Shown here: positions 1-8,507 of the stretch, one piece after another
How the letters are laid out: every line of letters begins with the position of its first letter
How positions within the stretch are numbered: position 1 is the stretch's first letter
NCBI GenBank assembly: GCA_020249265.1
Contig: JADCGA010000043.1
Coordinates: forward strand, 1-46,549
Length of the DNA: 46,549 nucleotides
DNA from: Roseomonas sp.
GTDB taxonomy: Bacteria; Pseudomonadota; Alphaproteobacteria; Acetobacterales; Acetobacteraceae
Direction of reading: 5' to 3'
The notes under the pieces: model-generated
Databases searched by the model: none
The model's input: only the letters and a program-made list of their open reading frames with translations
Told to the model about the DNA's origin: nothing
Position numbers and translations under genes: made by a program

Positions 1-1
1 A

Positions 2-103
2 ACCGGCATCTTTCAGTATATCAACGGCTTCTATAACCCGCGCCGAAGGCATTCCGCGTTGGGAGGCAAAAGCCCTCTGGCTTTCGAACGACAGGCAGCC
101 TAA
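2..103 (+). mobile_element. IS3-family transposase (OrfB), 3' end only
   Basis: The first 33 codons visible read into a TAA at 101-103 and contain the phrase FYNPRRRHSALG followed by SPLAFERQAA. This is the typical C-terminus of IS3-family OrfB (DDE, rve-type) transposases, where the catalytic core lies upstream and so outside the window. The 5' part is cut by the window edge, so it cannot be told whether the element is intact. I could not identify the right terminal inverted repeat with confidence in the bases after the stop. Confidence 0.85.
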
Positions 104-330
104 ACGAGCAATCGGAGCGGCAAAACTACGCGACAAGACCAGCCGAGGCTGGAGAAGCTTACTTGCCGCACAGGGATCACACTCAACGCTTGAAGGGCCG
201 ATGTGAGACAGAATCAGAAAATCAGTGACACGCCAAGGGGGCAAGAATAAATCAGAGATTCCTTAAATCTATACTTGCCTTCCTTGCCCGAGAAAAATAG
301 AAAAACACTTAAATTCTAGAGGAAAATCCC
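104..330. other. Intergenic region between IS3 end and mucR-like gene
   Basis: No coding sequence is seen here. The left part should contain the right end of the IS3 element. The right part is AT-rich (270-330) and probably holds the promoter and leader of the mucR-like gene. MucR/Ros proteins are known to bind AT-rich DNA and often control their own gene, which would fit, but no specific operator can be shown. Confidence 0.5.
275..303 (+). promoter_or_regulatory. Candidate promoter of the mucR-like gene
   Basis: A -35-like TTGCCT (275-280) and a -10-like TAGAAA (298-303) are separated by 17 bases, about 27 bases before the start codon. The match to consensus is modest, so this is only a candidate. 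Confidence 0.3.
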
Positions 331-756
331 ATGTCCGAATCCAAGTCGGCCTCCAATATCCTGGCACTCACCGCGCAAATCGTCTCAGCGCATGTGGCGC
401 ATAATGCCGTTGCTGCTTCCGCCCTGCCTGGCTTGATCCAGGAAGTCCACCGGACATTGTCTGCCATTGAAAGCGCCCCTGCAATCGTATCGCAGCGCCC
501 GGAACCAGCGGTACCCATCGCCAAATCATTTACGCAGGATTTCATCATCTGTCTGGAAGATGGCAGGCAGATGAAAATGCTGAAGCGCCATCTGAAAACC
601 GCCTATAACATGACGCCCGATCAATATCGCGAACGCTGGGGCTTGGCACAGGATTACCCCATGGTGGCGCCGCGATACGCCAAGCAGCGTTCCTCCCTGG
701 CCAAGAAGATCGGCCTTGGCACCAAGTCCCGGAAACGCCGCGGCGCTGCTGCCTGA
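331..756 (+). CDS. MucR/Ros-family transcriptional regulator
   Basis: This 141-residue protein belongs to the MucR/Ros family of alphaproteobacterial regulators, which act on exopolysaccharide, motility and cell-cycle genes. The family hallmark is seen in the middle: FIICLEDGRQMKMLKRHLKT followed by YNMTPDQYRERWGL, the region that carries the zinc-finger-like DNA-binding fold. The first zinc-ligand positions are not the classic CxxC of Ros; as in many MucR proteins only one Cys (in ICLEDG) is visible, so metal binding may be weak or absent. The C-terminus is basic (KSRKRRGAAA). The start ATG at 331 has AGAGGAAAAT just upstream as a ribosome binding site. It sits alone, next to an IS3 remnant; its targets cannot be read from the sequence. 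Confidence 0.9.
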   Translation: MSESKSASNILALTAQIVSAHVAHNAVAASALPGLIQEVHRTLSAIESAPAIVSQRPEPAVPIAKSFTQDFIICLEDGRQMKMLKRHLKTAYNMTPDQYRERWGLAQDYPMVAPRYAKQRSSLAKKIGLGTKSRKRRGAAA

Positions 757-765
757 CCGGCTGGT

Positions 766-793
766 TTGGCGATCAAGCCATTTATCCTATAAT
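766..793 (+). promoter_or_regulatory. Sigma-70-type promoter for the olsB-like gene
   Basis: TTGGCG (766-771) and a perfect TATAAT (788-793) are separated by 16 bases. The promoter lies after the mucR stop and before the ATG at 851, which argues against the much earlier in-frame start at 716 and shows the downstream gene can be transcribed on its own. Confidence 0.6.
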
Positions 794-850
794 CCTTTCT
801 GCGGCTATTCACCCTGGGGATTTCCCGGAATGGGGCCGCCCTGGGACGGG

Positions 851-1681
851 ATGCCGATGCCGATCAACAGAATCGAAGCGACATCGCCCGAAGCGGGCTT
901 TGAGGAATTGCGCGCCGGCAATCTTGGCGTGCGCCTTGCGATGACCGCGGATGAGATAGATGCGGTGCAGGCGCTACGCTTTCGCGTTTTCTATCAGGAA
1001 ATGGGCGCCCGCGCCGATGCGGCCACTGCTGCGAGCCACCGTGACCGCGATGATTTTGATGCCATCGCCGATCATTTGCTGGTGGTGGATCATGACCGCG
1101 GTGAAGGGCCGGAATCGGTTGTTGGCACCTATCGCCTGATCCGGCGGGGGGGCGCGGCAAAGCTCGGGCGCTGGTATTCGGAAAGCGAGTACGATGTCTC
1201 TCGCCTGGTGGCCGATCCGGCGCCGGTGCTGGAATTGGGGCGGTCTTGCGTGGATGGGGCTTATCGCAGCCGAGGCACGCTGCAATTGCTGTGGGATGGC
1301 ATCGCGGCCTATGTCTTCCGCAATGACATTGCGCTGATGTTCGGATGCGCTTCCCTGCCTGGTACTGATCTCGATGTGCTGGCGGATCAACTGACCTATC
1401 TGCACGCCTTCCATCTGGCGCCCGAAGAATTGCGCCCGCGCGCGCTGCCTGAACGCTTTGTCGAAATGCGTCGCAAGGACCCCGCCAGCATTGACAAGCG
1501 TGCCACGCTCGCGGCGCTGCCGCCTTTGGTGAAGGGTTATCTGCGGCTTGGTGGTTTTGTCGGCGATGGTGCGGTGCTGGATGAGCAGTTCAACACCACC
1601 GATGTTTCAGTGGTGGTGAAGACCGATCTCGTGACGCAGAAATACCTTAAGCATTACGAACGCAAGCACACCGACCGGTAA
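851..1681 (+). CDS. olsB: OlsB-like ornithine N-acyltransferase (GNAT fold)
   Basis: The 276-residue product resembles OlsB, which transfers a 3-hydroxyacyl chain from acyl carrier protein to ornithine to make lyso-ornithine lipid. Family features visible are the N-terminal AVQALRFRVFYQEMGA stretch, the DDFDAIADHLLVVD segment, VVGTYRLIRR, and ELGRSCVDGAYRSRGTLQLLW followed by LMFGCASLPGTD. ATG 851 is chosen because a promoter lies at 766-793 and the bases upstream of 830 read as non-conserved sequence. ATG 830 and 857 are alternatives. No olsA (second acyltransferase) is nearby. The gene precedes the pst operon; ornithine lipids are known to replace phospholipids under phosphate starvation in several alphaproteobacteria, so the placement is sensible. 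No Pho box was seen at its own promoter. Confidence 0.82.
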   Translation: MPMPINRIEATSPEAGFEELRAGNLGVRLAMTADEIDAVQALRFRVFYQEMGARADAATAASHRDRDDFDAIADHLLVVDHDRGEGPESVVGTYRLIRRGGAAKLGRWYSESEYDVSRLVADPAPVLELGRSCVDGAYRSRGTLQLLWDGIAAYVFRNDIALMFGCASLPGTDLDVLADQLTYLHAFHLAPEELRPRALPERFVEMRRKDPASIDKRATLAALPPLVKGYLRLGGFVGDGAVLDEQFNTTDVSVVVKTDLVTQKYLKHYERKHTDR

Positions 1682-1739
1682 GCCGGTGGCGTGAGAGCCG
1701 GCTCTGCCCCGTGGATGACATACGGACTTATCCGTGTGA

Positions 1740-1757
1740 TTGTCATAAAAGCTTCAC
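1740..1757 (+). promoter_or_regulatory. Pho box upstream of pstS
   Basis: TTGTCAT-AAAA-GCTTCAC matches the PhoB-binding pattern of two 7-base direct repeats spaced by an AT-rich 4-mer (consensus near CTGTCAT-N4-CTGTCAC), with the 11-base periodicity intact. It ends 88 bases before the GTG start of pstS. It lies inside the longest possible reading frame of pstS (ATG 1711), which is one reason to reject that start. PhoB control is inferred from family knowledge and from phoB at the end of the same cluster. Confidence 0.72.
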
Positions 1758-1845
1758 AAAACTGCAATCCAAGAGTCTTGGGGCCTTTCTAGAAGTGTCG
1801 GGCCGCCCAGCCGGAGCGGTTAGGTTCAGCAAACGGAGCATACCC

Positions 1846-2865
1846 GTGGATAGGCGATCCCTTCTTCTTGGCGCCAGCGCCGCCCTTACCCTTCCCGTTT
1901 TTGGTGCCAAGGCCCAAACGGCTCAGATCACGGGCGCGGGCGCTTCCTTCCCCAACCCGATTTATCAGAAGTGGGCAGAGGCCGTCCGCAACGCGATTGG
2001 CATTCAATTGAATTACCAATCCGTGGGTTCAGGCGCTGGCATCAACCAGATCCGAAACCGGACCGTTGATTTCGGTGCCACTGACGCGCCGCTGAATGCC
2101 CAGCAATTGACCGAAGCCAATCTGCTGCAATTCCCGACCGTGATGGGTTCCCTGGTCGCCATCGTGAATATCCCCGGCATCGCTGAAGATCAGCTTCGCC
2201 TGACCGGGCCGCTGCTGGCGGATATCTACCTCGGCAAGATTACGCGCTGGAATGACCCGCAAATCGTGGCCCTCAACCCCGGCGTGAGCCTGCCCAATCT
2301 GGCCATTGCGCCGGCCTATCGCGCGGATGGTTCGGGCACGACCTTCGTGTGGGTGTCTTACCTTTCCGCCGTTTCCCCTGAATTCAAGGAAAAGGTTGGC
2401 GTGGGCACTTCGGTGCGCTTCCCCGCCGGTACGGGCGCGCGTGGCAATGAAGGTGTGGCGGGCACGGTTCGCAATGTTCGTGGCGCCATCGGCTATGTGG
2501 AAAATGCCTATGCCATCACAAATAAGTTGGTGACGACGCAGCTGCGCAACAATGCGGGTAATTTCGTGAAGCCCGACCACAAAGCCTTCATGGCCGCTGC
2601 TTCTGCCGCAGATTGGAACGTGCCCGGCTTCGCCGCCAATGTGATTGACACGCCCGGCGCGGATTCCTGGCCGATTGTGGCGCCGACCTTCATTCTGATC
2701 CCGACCAACCCGACCGATGCGACGCGGAGCGCCAATGTGCGCCGCTTCTTCGATTGGGCCTTTACCAATGGCAGCAAGCTGGCCGAGGAGCTGGAATATA
2801 TCCCGCTGCCCGTATCAGTGCATAATGCTGTCCGCACCGCATGGCGGCAAAGCTTCGGCGCCTAA
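1846..2865 (+). CDS. pstS: Phosphate ABC transporter substrate-binding protein PstS
   Basis: PstS is the periplasmic phosphate-binding protein that feeds the PstCAB importer. From GTG 1846 the protein is 339 residues and starts with VDRRSLLLGASAALTLPVFGAKA, a clear export signal that leaves TAQITGAGASFPNPIYQKW, the typical mature N-terminus. Phosphate-contacting family motifs seen are GAGASFP, QSVGSGAGI, DFGATDAPL and RADGSGTTF. GTG 1846 is preferred over ATG 1711 because it gives a clean signal peptide, has GGAG 8 bases upstream, and leaves the Pho box (1740-1757) outside the gene. It is the first gene of pstS-pstC-pstA-pstB-phoU-phoB. Confidence 0.95.
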   Translation: MDRRSLLLGASAALTLPVFGAKAQTAQITGAGASFPNPIYQKWAEAVRNAIGIQLNYQSVGSGAGINQIRNRTVDFGATDAPLNAQQLTEANLLQFPTVMGSLVAIVNIPGIAEDQLRLTGPLLADIYLGKITRWNDPQIVALNPGVSLPNLAIAPAYRADGSGTTFVWVSYLSAVSPEFKEKVGVGTSVRFPAGTGARGNEGVAGTVRNVRGAIGYVENAYAITNKLVTTQLRNNAGNFVKPDHKAFMAAASAADWNVPGFAANVIDTPGADSWPIVAPTFILIPTNPTDATRSANVRRFFDWAFTNGSKLAEELEYIPLPVSVHNAVRTAWRQSFGA

Positions 2866-2876
2866 GGTGCCGATTC

Positions 2877-2901
2877 CCCGCAGGCAGTACTTGCCTGCGG
2901 G
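2877..2901 (+). terminator. Intercistronic hairpin between pstS and pstC
   Basis: A perfect 10-bp stem (CCCGCAGGCA, 2877-2886, with TGCCTGCGGG, 2892-2901) closes a 5-base loop, and a run of five T follows at 2909-2913 after a short spacer. It sits just after the pstS stop. The likely role is partial termination or protection of the pstS message, giving more PstS than PstC; this is inference. Confidence 0.65.
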
Positions 2902-2936
2902 AACTCCCTTTTTACCCTAAACCCCGGGGGTGACCC

Positions 2937-3899
2937 TTGGCTTCCGCATCCGCCGCCCTTCCCAAAGCCGTCAGTCGTCGTAGCAGCAGTTTTGGGGATA
3001 AGGTCTTCGCCCTGGTCTGTCAGGCTGCCGGCATATTCGTACTGATCCTGCTTGGCGCCCTGATCATTGAGCTGTTCATCGCCGGCCTGCCGGCCTTTCG
3101 CGCCTTTGGTGTCGCCTTCGTGACCTCCACGGATTGGGACCCAGTCAAGGAATTATTCGGCGCCGGTGTTTCCATCTATGGCACCATCGTTACCGCCATT
3201 CTGGCGATCATCCTGGCGGTGCCCCTGGCCTTTGGCGTTGCTTTCTTTCTGACGGAACTGGCGCCACCCTGGATGCGTCGGCCGGTTGGCACGGCGGTAG
3301 AGCTTCTGGCCGCGGTGCCCTCCATCATTTACGGCATGTGGGGGTTTTTCGTCATCGCGCCAGCCTTTGCGCAGCATGTGCAGCCCTTCATCATTGATAC
3401 GTTTGGGGAATTGCCGCTGATTGGCTTCCTGTTTCAGGGACCGCCGTTCGGTACGGGCTTGTTCACCGCGGCCTTCATCTTGGCCATTATGGTGCTGCCC
3501 TTCATCGCAGCCACCATGCGCGATGTGTTTGAACAAGTCCCGCCCGTATACAAGGAAAGCGCCTATGGCCTTGGTGCCACAACCTGGGAAGTGATGAAGG
3601 GCGTTGTCATTCCCTACACGCGTATTTCCGTTGTGGGCGGCATCATGCTTGGCCTTGGTCGCGCCCTGGGTGAGACCATGGCGGTGACCTTCGTGATCGG
3701 CAATGCGAACCGGATTTCAACCTCACTATTTGGGCCGGGGAATACCATCGCCTCCCTCATCGCGCTGGAGTTTGGGGAGAGCGAAATCGGCAGCCTGAAG
3801 CTGGCATCCTTGCTGGCGCTTGGCTTCATCCTTTTCGTGCTTTCCTTCGTGGTGTTGGCCGCATCGCGCTATTTGCTGCGGTCGCGGCTGAAGGTCTGA
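2937..3899 (+). CDS. pstC: Phosphate ABC transporter permease PstC
   Basis: This 320-residue inner-membrane protein is one of the two Pst permeases. It shows several hydrophobic segments and the binding-protein-dependent permease (EAA-type) loop around YKESAYGLGATTWEVMKGVVIPY, followed by GLGRALGETMAVTFVIGN, which is characteristic of PstC. The start is a TTG at 2937 behind a run of five G (2926-2930); no ATG or GTG fits better at this position. A weak start codon behind the intercistronic hairpin would both keep PstC low relative to PstS. pstA begins 3 bases after its stop, so the two permeases are probably co-translated. Confidence 0.93.
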   Translation: MASASAALPKAVSRRSSSFGDKVFALVCQAAGIFVLILLGALIIELFIAGLPAFRAFGVAFVTSTDWDPVKELFGAGVSIYGTIVTAILAIILAVPLAFGVAFFLTELAPPWMRRPVGTAVELLAAVPSIIYGMWGFFVIAPAFAQHVQPFIIDTFGELPLIGFLFQGPPFGTGLFTAAFILAIMVLPFIAATMRDVFEQVPPVYKESAYGLGATTWEVMKGVVIPYTRISVVGGIMLGLGRALGETMAVTFVIGNANRISTSLFGPGNTIASLIALEFGESEIGSLKLASLLALGFILFVLSFVVLAASRYLLRSRLKV

Positions 3900-3902
3900 A
3901 CC

Positions 3903-4796
3903 ATGTCGCTCGCCCTTTCCTCCATGTCCCATCCCGGCCCGCGCAAGGATGCCGCCACGGCCGCGCGGCTTGGCGCTTCGCGCAAGCGGGCGGATAGGAT
4001 CATTCGCACGCTTTGCCTCGCGGCTACGGTGATTGGTCTGGTGCTTTTGGCCTCAATCCTGATCACGCTTTTTTATCGGGGTTTTGAGGCGATGTCGCTG
4101 CGCGTCTTCACCCATGTGACGGCGCCACCCGGTTCCGAAGGCGGCTTGCTGAACGCCATTGTGGGCAGCCTGATCCAATCCCTGATCGGCACCGCAATCG
4201 GCACGCCAATCGGCATGTTGGTGGGCACCTATTTGGCCGAATATGCCAAGGATTCCTGGTTGGGGAATGCGGTGCGGTTTGTCTCTGACATTCTGCTTTC
4301 CGCGCCGTCCATCCTGATTGGGTTGTTTGTCTATCAGATCCTGGTGTTGCCCTTTGGCGGATTTTCCGGCTGGGCCGGCATTGCCGCGCTTGCCATCATC
4401 GTTATCCCCATTGTCGTGCGCACCACGGAAGACATGCTGCAACTGATCCCCAATACGCTGCGTGAAGCGGTGGTGGGGCTTGGTGCGCCGAAGTGGAAGA
4501 TGATTATCCTCATCTGCTGGCGCGCTGCCATTGCCGGTATCATTACTGGCATCTTGCTCGCCATTGCCCGCGTGGCGGGTGAAACCGCGCCGCTGCTGTT
4601 CACCTCGCTCGGCAATAACGCCTGGTCCACGGATTTGTCGAAGCCCATGTCGAGCCTGCCGGTCACCATCTACGCCTTTGCCGGTTCGCCTTTTGAGGAT
4701 TGGATTGCGCTTGCCTGGGCCGGCGCTCTTCTGATCACTTTGGGCGTCCTCAGCCTCAATATTCTGGCGCGCACATTGCTGCGCAGCCGCATCTGA
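3903..4796 (+). CDS. pstA: Phosphate ABC transporter permease PstA
   Basis: PstA is the second permease of the Pst importer. The 297-residue product has about 40 hydrophilic N-terminal residues, six predicted membrane segments, and the EAA-type loop [24 protein letters not shown] followed by [19 protein letters not shown], the family signature for contact with PstB. The ATG at 3903 lies 3 bases after the pstC stop. The gene lies between pstC and pstB in the usual order. Confidence 0.94.
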   Translation: MSLALSSMSHPGPRKDAATAARLGASRKRADRIIRTLCLAATVIGLVLLASILITLFYRGFEAMSLRVFTHVTAPPGSEGGLLNAIVGSLIQSLIGTAIGTPIGMLVGTYLAEYAKDSWLGNAVRFVSDILLSAPSILIGLFVYQILVLPFGGFSGWAGIAALAIIVIPIVVRTTEDMLQLIPNTLREAVVGLGAPKWKMIILICWRAAIAGIITGILLAIARVAGETAPLLFTSLGNNAWSTDLSKPMSSLPVTIYAFAGSPFEDWIALAWAGALLITLGVLSLNILARTLLRSRI

Positions 4797-4813
4797 CCGT
4801 AAGGACGGAGAAA

Positions 4814-5653
4814 ATGAGCCTTTCCACCGAAACGCAAAACCAAGGCGCCGGAACGACAAGCTTCGGCGGCATGCAGGCCCGGTCAGAAGCCGCGCTGAAC
4901 ACTGCGCGTGTGGCGATCAGTAATCTGGATTTCTTCTATGGCGACAACCGCGCGCTGAAGGAAATCAAGCTTGATCTGCCGGACCGGCAAGTCACCGGCA
5001 TGATCGGGCCTTCCGGCTGCGGCAAATCCACGCTGCTCCGCGTGTTGAACCGTATGTACAGCCTTTACCCTGGCCAGCGCGCGACGGGTGAGGTGATGCT
5101 GGATGGTGAGAATATCATCGCCGATTCAACGGACATTAACTCTCTCCGCGCGAAGGTAGGCATGGTGTTCCAGAAGCCCACCCCTTTCCCGATGACGATT
5201 TACGAAAACATCGCCTTCGGCATCCGCCTGCATGAGAAACTTTCCAAGTCCGAATTGGGTGAACGCATTGAATGGGCGCTGACGCGCGCTGCCATTTGGA
5301 ATGAGGTGAAGGATAGGCTGGACCGTTCCGCCCTTGGCCTTTCCGGCGGGCAACAGCAGCGGCTTTGCATCGCCCGCACCATCGCCGTACGGCCTGAGGT
5401 GATCCTATTTGATGAACCTACCTCTGCCCTTGATCCCATCAGCACCTTGAAGATCGAGGAGCTGATTGACGAATTGAAGCGCGACTTCACCATTGCCATC
5501 GTGACGCACAACATGCAGCAGGCGGCGCGTTGCGCGGATCAAGTTGCGTTTTTCTATCTGGGTGAGCTGATTGAAGTGGCGCCGGCGGCGCAGCTTTTCA
5601 CCGCACCCAAGCACCCAAAGACGCAAGAATACATCACCGGCCGGTTTGGCTGA
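4814..5653 (+). CDS. pstB: Phosphate ABC transporter ATPase PstB
   Basis: PstB powers phosphate import. The 279-residue protein has Walker A (GPSGCGKST), the Q-loop in [12 protein letters not shown], the ABC signature LSGGQQQR, Walker B with [12 protein letters not shown], and the switch His in [14 protein letters not shown], so it should be active. The [12 protein letters not shown] stretch is typical of PstB. ATG 4814 follows AAGGACGGAG at a good distance; an in-frame start at 4700 would overlap the end of pstA by about 100 bases and is rejected. About 35 residues precede the conserved domain. Confidence 0.96.
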   Translation: MSLSTETQNQGAGTTSFGGMQARSEAALNTARVAISNLDFFYGDNRALKEIKLDLPDRQVTGMIGPSGCGKSTLLRVLNRMYSLYPGQRATGEVMLDGENIIADSTDINSLRAKVGMVFQKPTPFPMTIYENIAFGIRLHEKLSKSELGERIEWALTRAAIWNEVKDRLDRSALGLSGGQQQRLCIARTIAVRPEVILFDEPTSALDPISTLKIEELIDELKRDFTIAIVTHNMQQAARCADQVAFFYLGELIEVAPAAQLFTAPKHPKTQEYITGRFG

Positions 5654-5673
5654 ACCAGGCAGGAGAAGTACAG

Positions 5674-6390
5674 ATGCCCACAGAACATATCGTCCGCAGC
5701 TATGATGAGGATTTGCGCAAGCTGCGTGACATGATCGCGCGCATGGGCGGGCTGGTGGAACGGCAAGTGGCCGATGCCACCCGCGCCCTGGTGCGCCGGG
5801 ACAGTTACCTGGCCGGCGAAGTGGTGCAACGCGATCTCCAGATTGACCAGCTTGAACGTGAAATCGAAGGCTTTTGCGTCACGCTGCTCGCGCTGCGCCA
5901 GCCGATGGCCGCGGATTTGCGCCTGATCATCGCCGGCATGAAGGTTTCCAATGATCTGGAACGCATCGGTGATTATTCGGCCAATGCCGCCAAGCGTTCC
6001 ATCGTGCTGGCTTCCCTGCCGGGCCTTGGCAGCATGAATGGCTTTGAACGCATGGCGCATCTGGTGCAGGAAAATCTGAAGGCCGCCATGGATGCGTTGG
6101 TGCGGGGCGATGCCGAAGCCGCCGAACGCGTTTGGGCCGCGGATGAACCGGTGGATGAAATCTATAACGGCATTTTCCGCGAAATGCTAACGCATATGAT
6201 GGAAGACCCGCGCAATATCACCGCAGCGACGCATTTATTGTTCATCGCGAAGAATCTGGAACGCATTGGCGATCACACCACGAATATCGCTGAACGCATC
6301 CACTTCGCAGTCCGCGGCGAAAATCTGCCGGAAGAACGACCCAAGGGCGATACCTCGGCCTTTGCCGTCGTCCGCGCTCCAGGCGAATAG
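5674..6390 (+). CDS. phoU: Phosphate signalling protein PhoU
   Basis: PhoU couples the Pst transporter to the PhoR/PhoB system and represses the Pho regulon when phosphate is plentiful. The 238-residue protein carries two copies of the PhoU helical repeat, each with the metal-binding DLERIGDYSAN / NLERIGDHTTN type motif (about residues 90-100 and 193-203). The ribosome binding site AGGAG lies just upstream of ATG 5674. It sits between pstB and phoB, and phoB starts 2 bases after its stop. Confidence 0.96.
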   Translation: MPTEHIVRSYDEDLRKLRDMIARMGGLVERQVADATRALVRRDSYLAGEVVQRDLQIDQLEREIEGFCVTLLALRQPMAADLRLIIAGMKVSNDLERIGDYSANAAKRSIVLASLPGLGSMNGFERMAHLVQENLKAAMDALVRGDAEAAERVWAADEPVDEIYNGIFREMLTHMMEDPRNITAATHLLFIAKNLERIGDHTTNIAERIHFAVRGENLPEERPKGDTSAFAVVRAPGE

Positions 6391-6392
6391 GT

Positions 6393-7127
6393 ATGGGCAT
6401 GATGGCAGAAAATTTCGGCGGTCTGGCGAAACCCACCGTTCTGGTGGTCGAAGACGAAGCGCCGCTTTTGACGCTGCTGCGCTATAACCTCGAAAAGCAG
6501 GGCTTTCGTGTGGATGAAGCCGCGGATGGCCAGGAAGCGTTGCTGCGTGTTGCGGAAGCTCGGCCAGATATCATGTTGCTCGATTGGATGCTGCCATCGC
6601 TTTCGGGCATTGAGGTTTGCCGCCAGCTTCGTCGTCGCACTGAAACCCGCGATTTGCCGATCATTATGGTCACCGCGCGCACGGAAGATCAGGACGCGGT
6701 GCGCGCGCTTGATATCGGTGCGGATGATTATATCGCCAAGCCTTTTGCCATCGAACATGTCATTGCGCGCATCCGCGCCTTGTTGCGCCGGTCTGGCCGC
6801 GTCGCATCGAAGGGCATGCTGAATTACGCCGATCTGGCGATGGATCAGGATGCGCATCGCGTGACGCGCGACGGGCGGCCACTGCATCTAGGGCCCACAG
6901 AATACCGTCTGCTTGAATTCTTTCTCCAACATCCGGGGCGCGTTTTTGCCCGCGAACAGTTGCTGGATGCCGTTTGGGGCCGCGATATCCATGTGGAACC
7001 GCGCACCGTGGATGTGCATATCCGCCGGCTGCGCAAGGCGATCAATCAGGATCATGAGGTTGATCTGATTCGCACCGTGCGTTCCGCCGGCTACGCGCTG
7101 GATTCAGACCCAAACAGGCTGGGCTGA
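6393..7127 (+). CDS. phoB: Phosphate regulon response regulator PhoB
   Basis: PhoB is the DNA-binding response regulator of the phosphate-starvation response. The 244-residue protein has a receiver domain with the acidic pair in VVEDEAP, the phospho-acceptor Asp in MLLDWMLPSLSG (about residue 64 from this start), the Thr in MVTARTE and the Lys in IAKPF. A C-terminal OmpR-type winged helix follows (LGPTEYRLLEFFLQHPGRVFAREQLLDAVWG, then RTVDVHIRRLRKAI). In-frame ATGs at 6399 and 6402 are alternative starts. The sensor kinase gene phoR is not in this window. The Pho box before pstS is its expected target. Confidence 0.95.
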   Translation: MGMMAENFGGLAKPTVLVVEDEAPLLTLLRYNLEKQGFRVDEAADGQEALLRVAEARPDIMLLDWMLPSLSGIEVCRQLRRRTETRDLPIIMVTARTEDQDAVRALDIGADDYIAKPFAIEHVIARIRALLRRSGRVASKGMLNYADLAMDQDAHRVTRDGRPLHLGPTEYRLLEFFLQHPGRVFAREQLLDAVWGRDIHVEPRTVDVHIRRLRKAINQDHEVDLIRTVRSAGYALDSDPNRLG

Positions 7128-7194
7128 AACCCACCTTGGCGCCAAGCAACGCAAGGCGTAATCACCGCTTTGCAAACTGGCTGCGGGGGTTGAG

Positions 7195-8466
7195 ATGCGC
7201 GTTCTGGTGGTGGGCGGCGGTGGCCGCGAACATGCACTCTGCTGGGCATTGGCCGCATCGCCGCTGCTGACCAAGCTGTTCTGCGCGCCAGGCAATGCCG
7301 GTATTGCCGAAGTGGCGGAATGTGTCGCGATAGGGGCCGATGATATCCCCGGCCTCGTTTCCTTCGCCAAGGACAAAGCCATTGATCTGGTTGTGGTCGG
7401 GCCGGAAGCGCCGCTCACGCTTGGCCTTGCCGATGCCTGCGCTGCCGCTGGCCTGAAATGCTTCGGGCCGTCCGCCACCGCCGCGCGGTTGGAAGGCAGC
7501 AAGACCTTCACCAAGGAAGTGGCGGATGCCGCCGGCGCGCCCACCGCCGCCTGGGCGCGCTTCACCGTTGCCGCCGCCGCGCGCGCCTATATTCGCGAAA
7601 AGGGCGCGCCGATTGTGGTGAAGGCCGATGGGCTCGCCGCCGGCAAGGGTGTGGTGGTGGCGGCGACTATTGCCGAAGCTGAAGCCGCCATTGCCGATAT
7701 CATGGAAGACCGCATCCATGGCGCGGCGGGGGCTTCCGTGGTGATTGAGGAATGCCTGGTGGGCGAGGAAATCAGCTTCTTCGCGCTGTGCGATGGCGAA
7801 ACTGCTTTGCCGCTTGGTGCGGCGCAGGACCACAAGCGCGTGGGGGATGGCGATACCGGCCCCAATACCGGCGGCATGGGCGCCTATTCGCCCCCGCCGA
7901 TTTTCACCGAGGCCCTTCAGCAAGATGTCATGGCGCGCATCATCCGCCCGGTGCTGGCGGAAATGGCGCAGCGCGGTGCGCCCTTCAAAGGCGTGCTTTT
8001 CGCGGGGCTGATGATCACGGCGGAAGGCCCGAAGCTGATTGAATTCAACGTGCGCTTTGGCGACCCCGAATGCCAGGTGCTGATGCTGCGCTTGAAATCC
8101 GATTTGCTACCCGCCTTGCTCGCCGCCTGCGATGGTGAATTGGCGCGCTTTGATCTGCGCTGGGAAGCGCTGCATGCCATACTGGTGGTGATGGCCGCGC
8201 GTGGTTATCCGGGTAGCTACGCCAAGGGCAGCGAAATCCGCGGCCTGGAAGCCGCCGGGCAGGTGCCTGGCGTGCAGGTATTCCATGCAGGCACAGCGCG
8301 GCGCGAAGATGGCGCGCTGATCGCCACTGGCGGGCGCGTTTTGGGCATTGCGGCCACCGGCAAGACGCTCAGGGAAGCGCGCGATGCGGCCTATGCCGCT
8401 GTGGACCTGCTCGATTGGCCGGGCGGGTTTTGTCGGCGCGATATTGGCTGGCGCGCGTTGACATAA
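7195..8466 (+). CDS. purD: Phosphoribosylamine-glycine ligase PurD
   Basis: PurD (GAR synthetase) joins phosphoribosylamine and glycine with ATP in the second step of purine synthesis. The 423-residue protein shows the start [19 protein letters not shown], the ATP-grasp core with [17 protein letters not shown], the family signature [22 protein letters not shown], and [11 protein letters not shown] near the metal site. Length is normal. A GGGGG ribosome binding site precedes ATG 7195. It is separated from phoB by 67 bases and is followed at 42 bases by a DUF1489 gene on the same strand. Confidence 0.96.
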   Translation: MRVLVVGGGGREHALCWALAASPLLTKLFCAPGNAGIAEVAECVAIGADDIPGLVSFAKDKAIDLVVVGPEAPLTLGLADACAAAGLKCFGPSATAARLEGSKTFTKEVADAAGAPTAAWARFTVAAAARAYIREKGAPIVVKADGLAAGKGVVVAATIAEAEAAIADIMEDRIHGAAGASVVIEECLVGEEISFFALCDGETALPLGAAQDHKRVGDGDTGPNTGGMGAYSPPPIFTEALQQDVMARIIRPVLAEMAQRGAPFKGVLFAGLMITAEGPKLIEFNVRFGDPECQVLMLRLKSDLLPALLAACDGELARFDLRWEALHAILVVMAARGYPGSYAKGSEIRGLEAAGQVPGVQVFHAGTARREDGALIATGGRVLGIAATGKTLREARDAAYAAVDLLDWPGGFCRRDIGWRALT

Positions 8467-8507
8467 GGCACTTGCCGACTCGGGGCGGTTCCGGCCATGG
8501 AAGCCCT

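Noticed and set aside
4053-4859. Long - strand reading frame opposite pstA
   Set aside because: A shadow of pstA caused by high GC at third positions; its protein is low-complexity and has no family.
7135-7146. Palindrome CTTGGCGCCAAG between phoB and purD
   Set aside because: Perfect but with no loop, and not matched to any known operator here; could be chance in GC-rich DNA.
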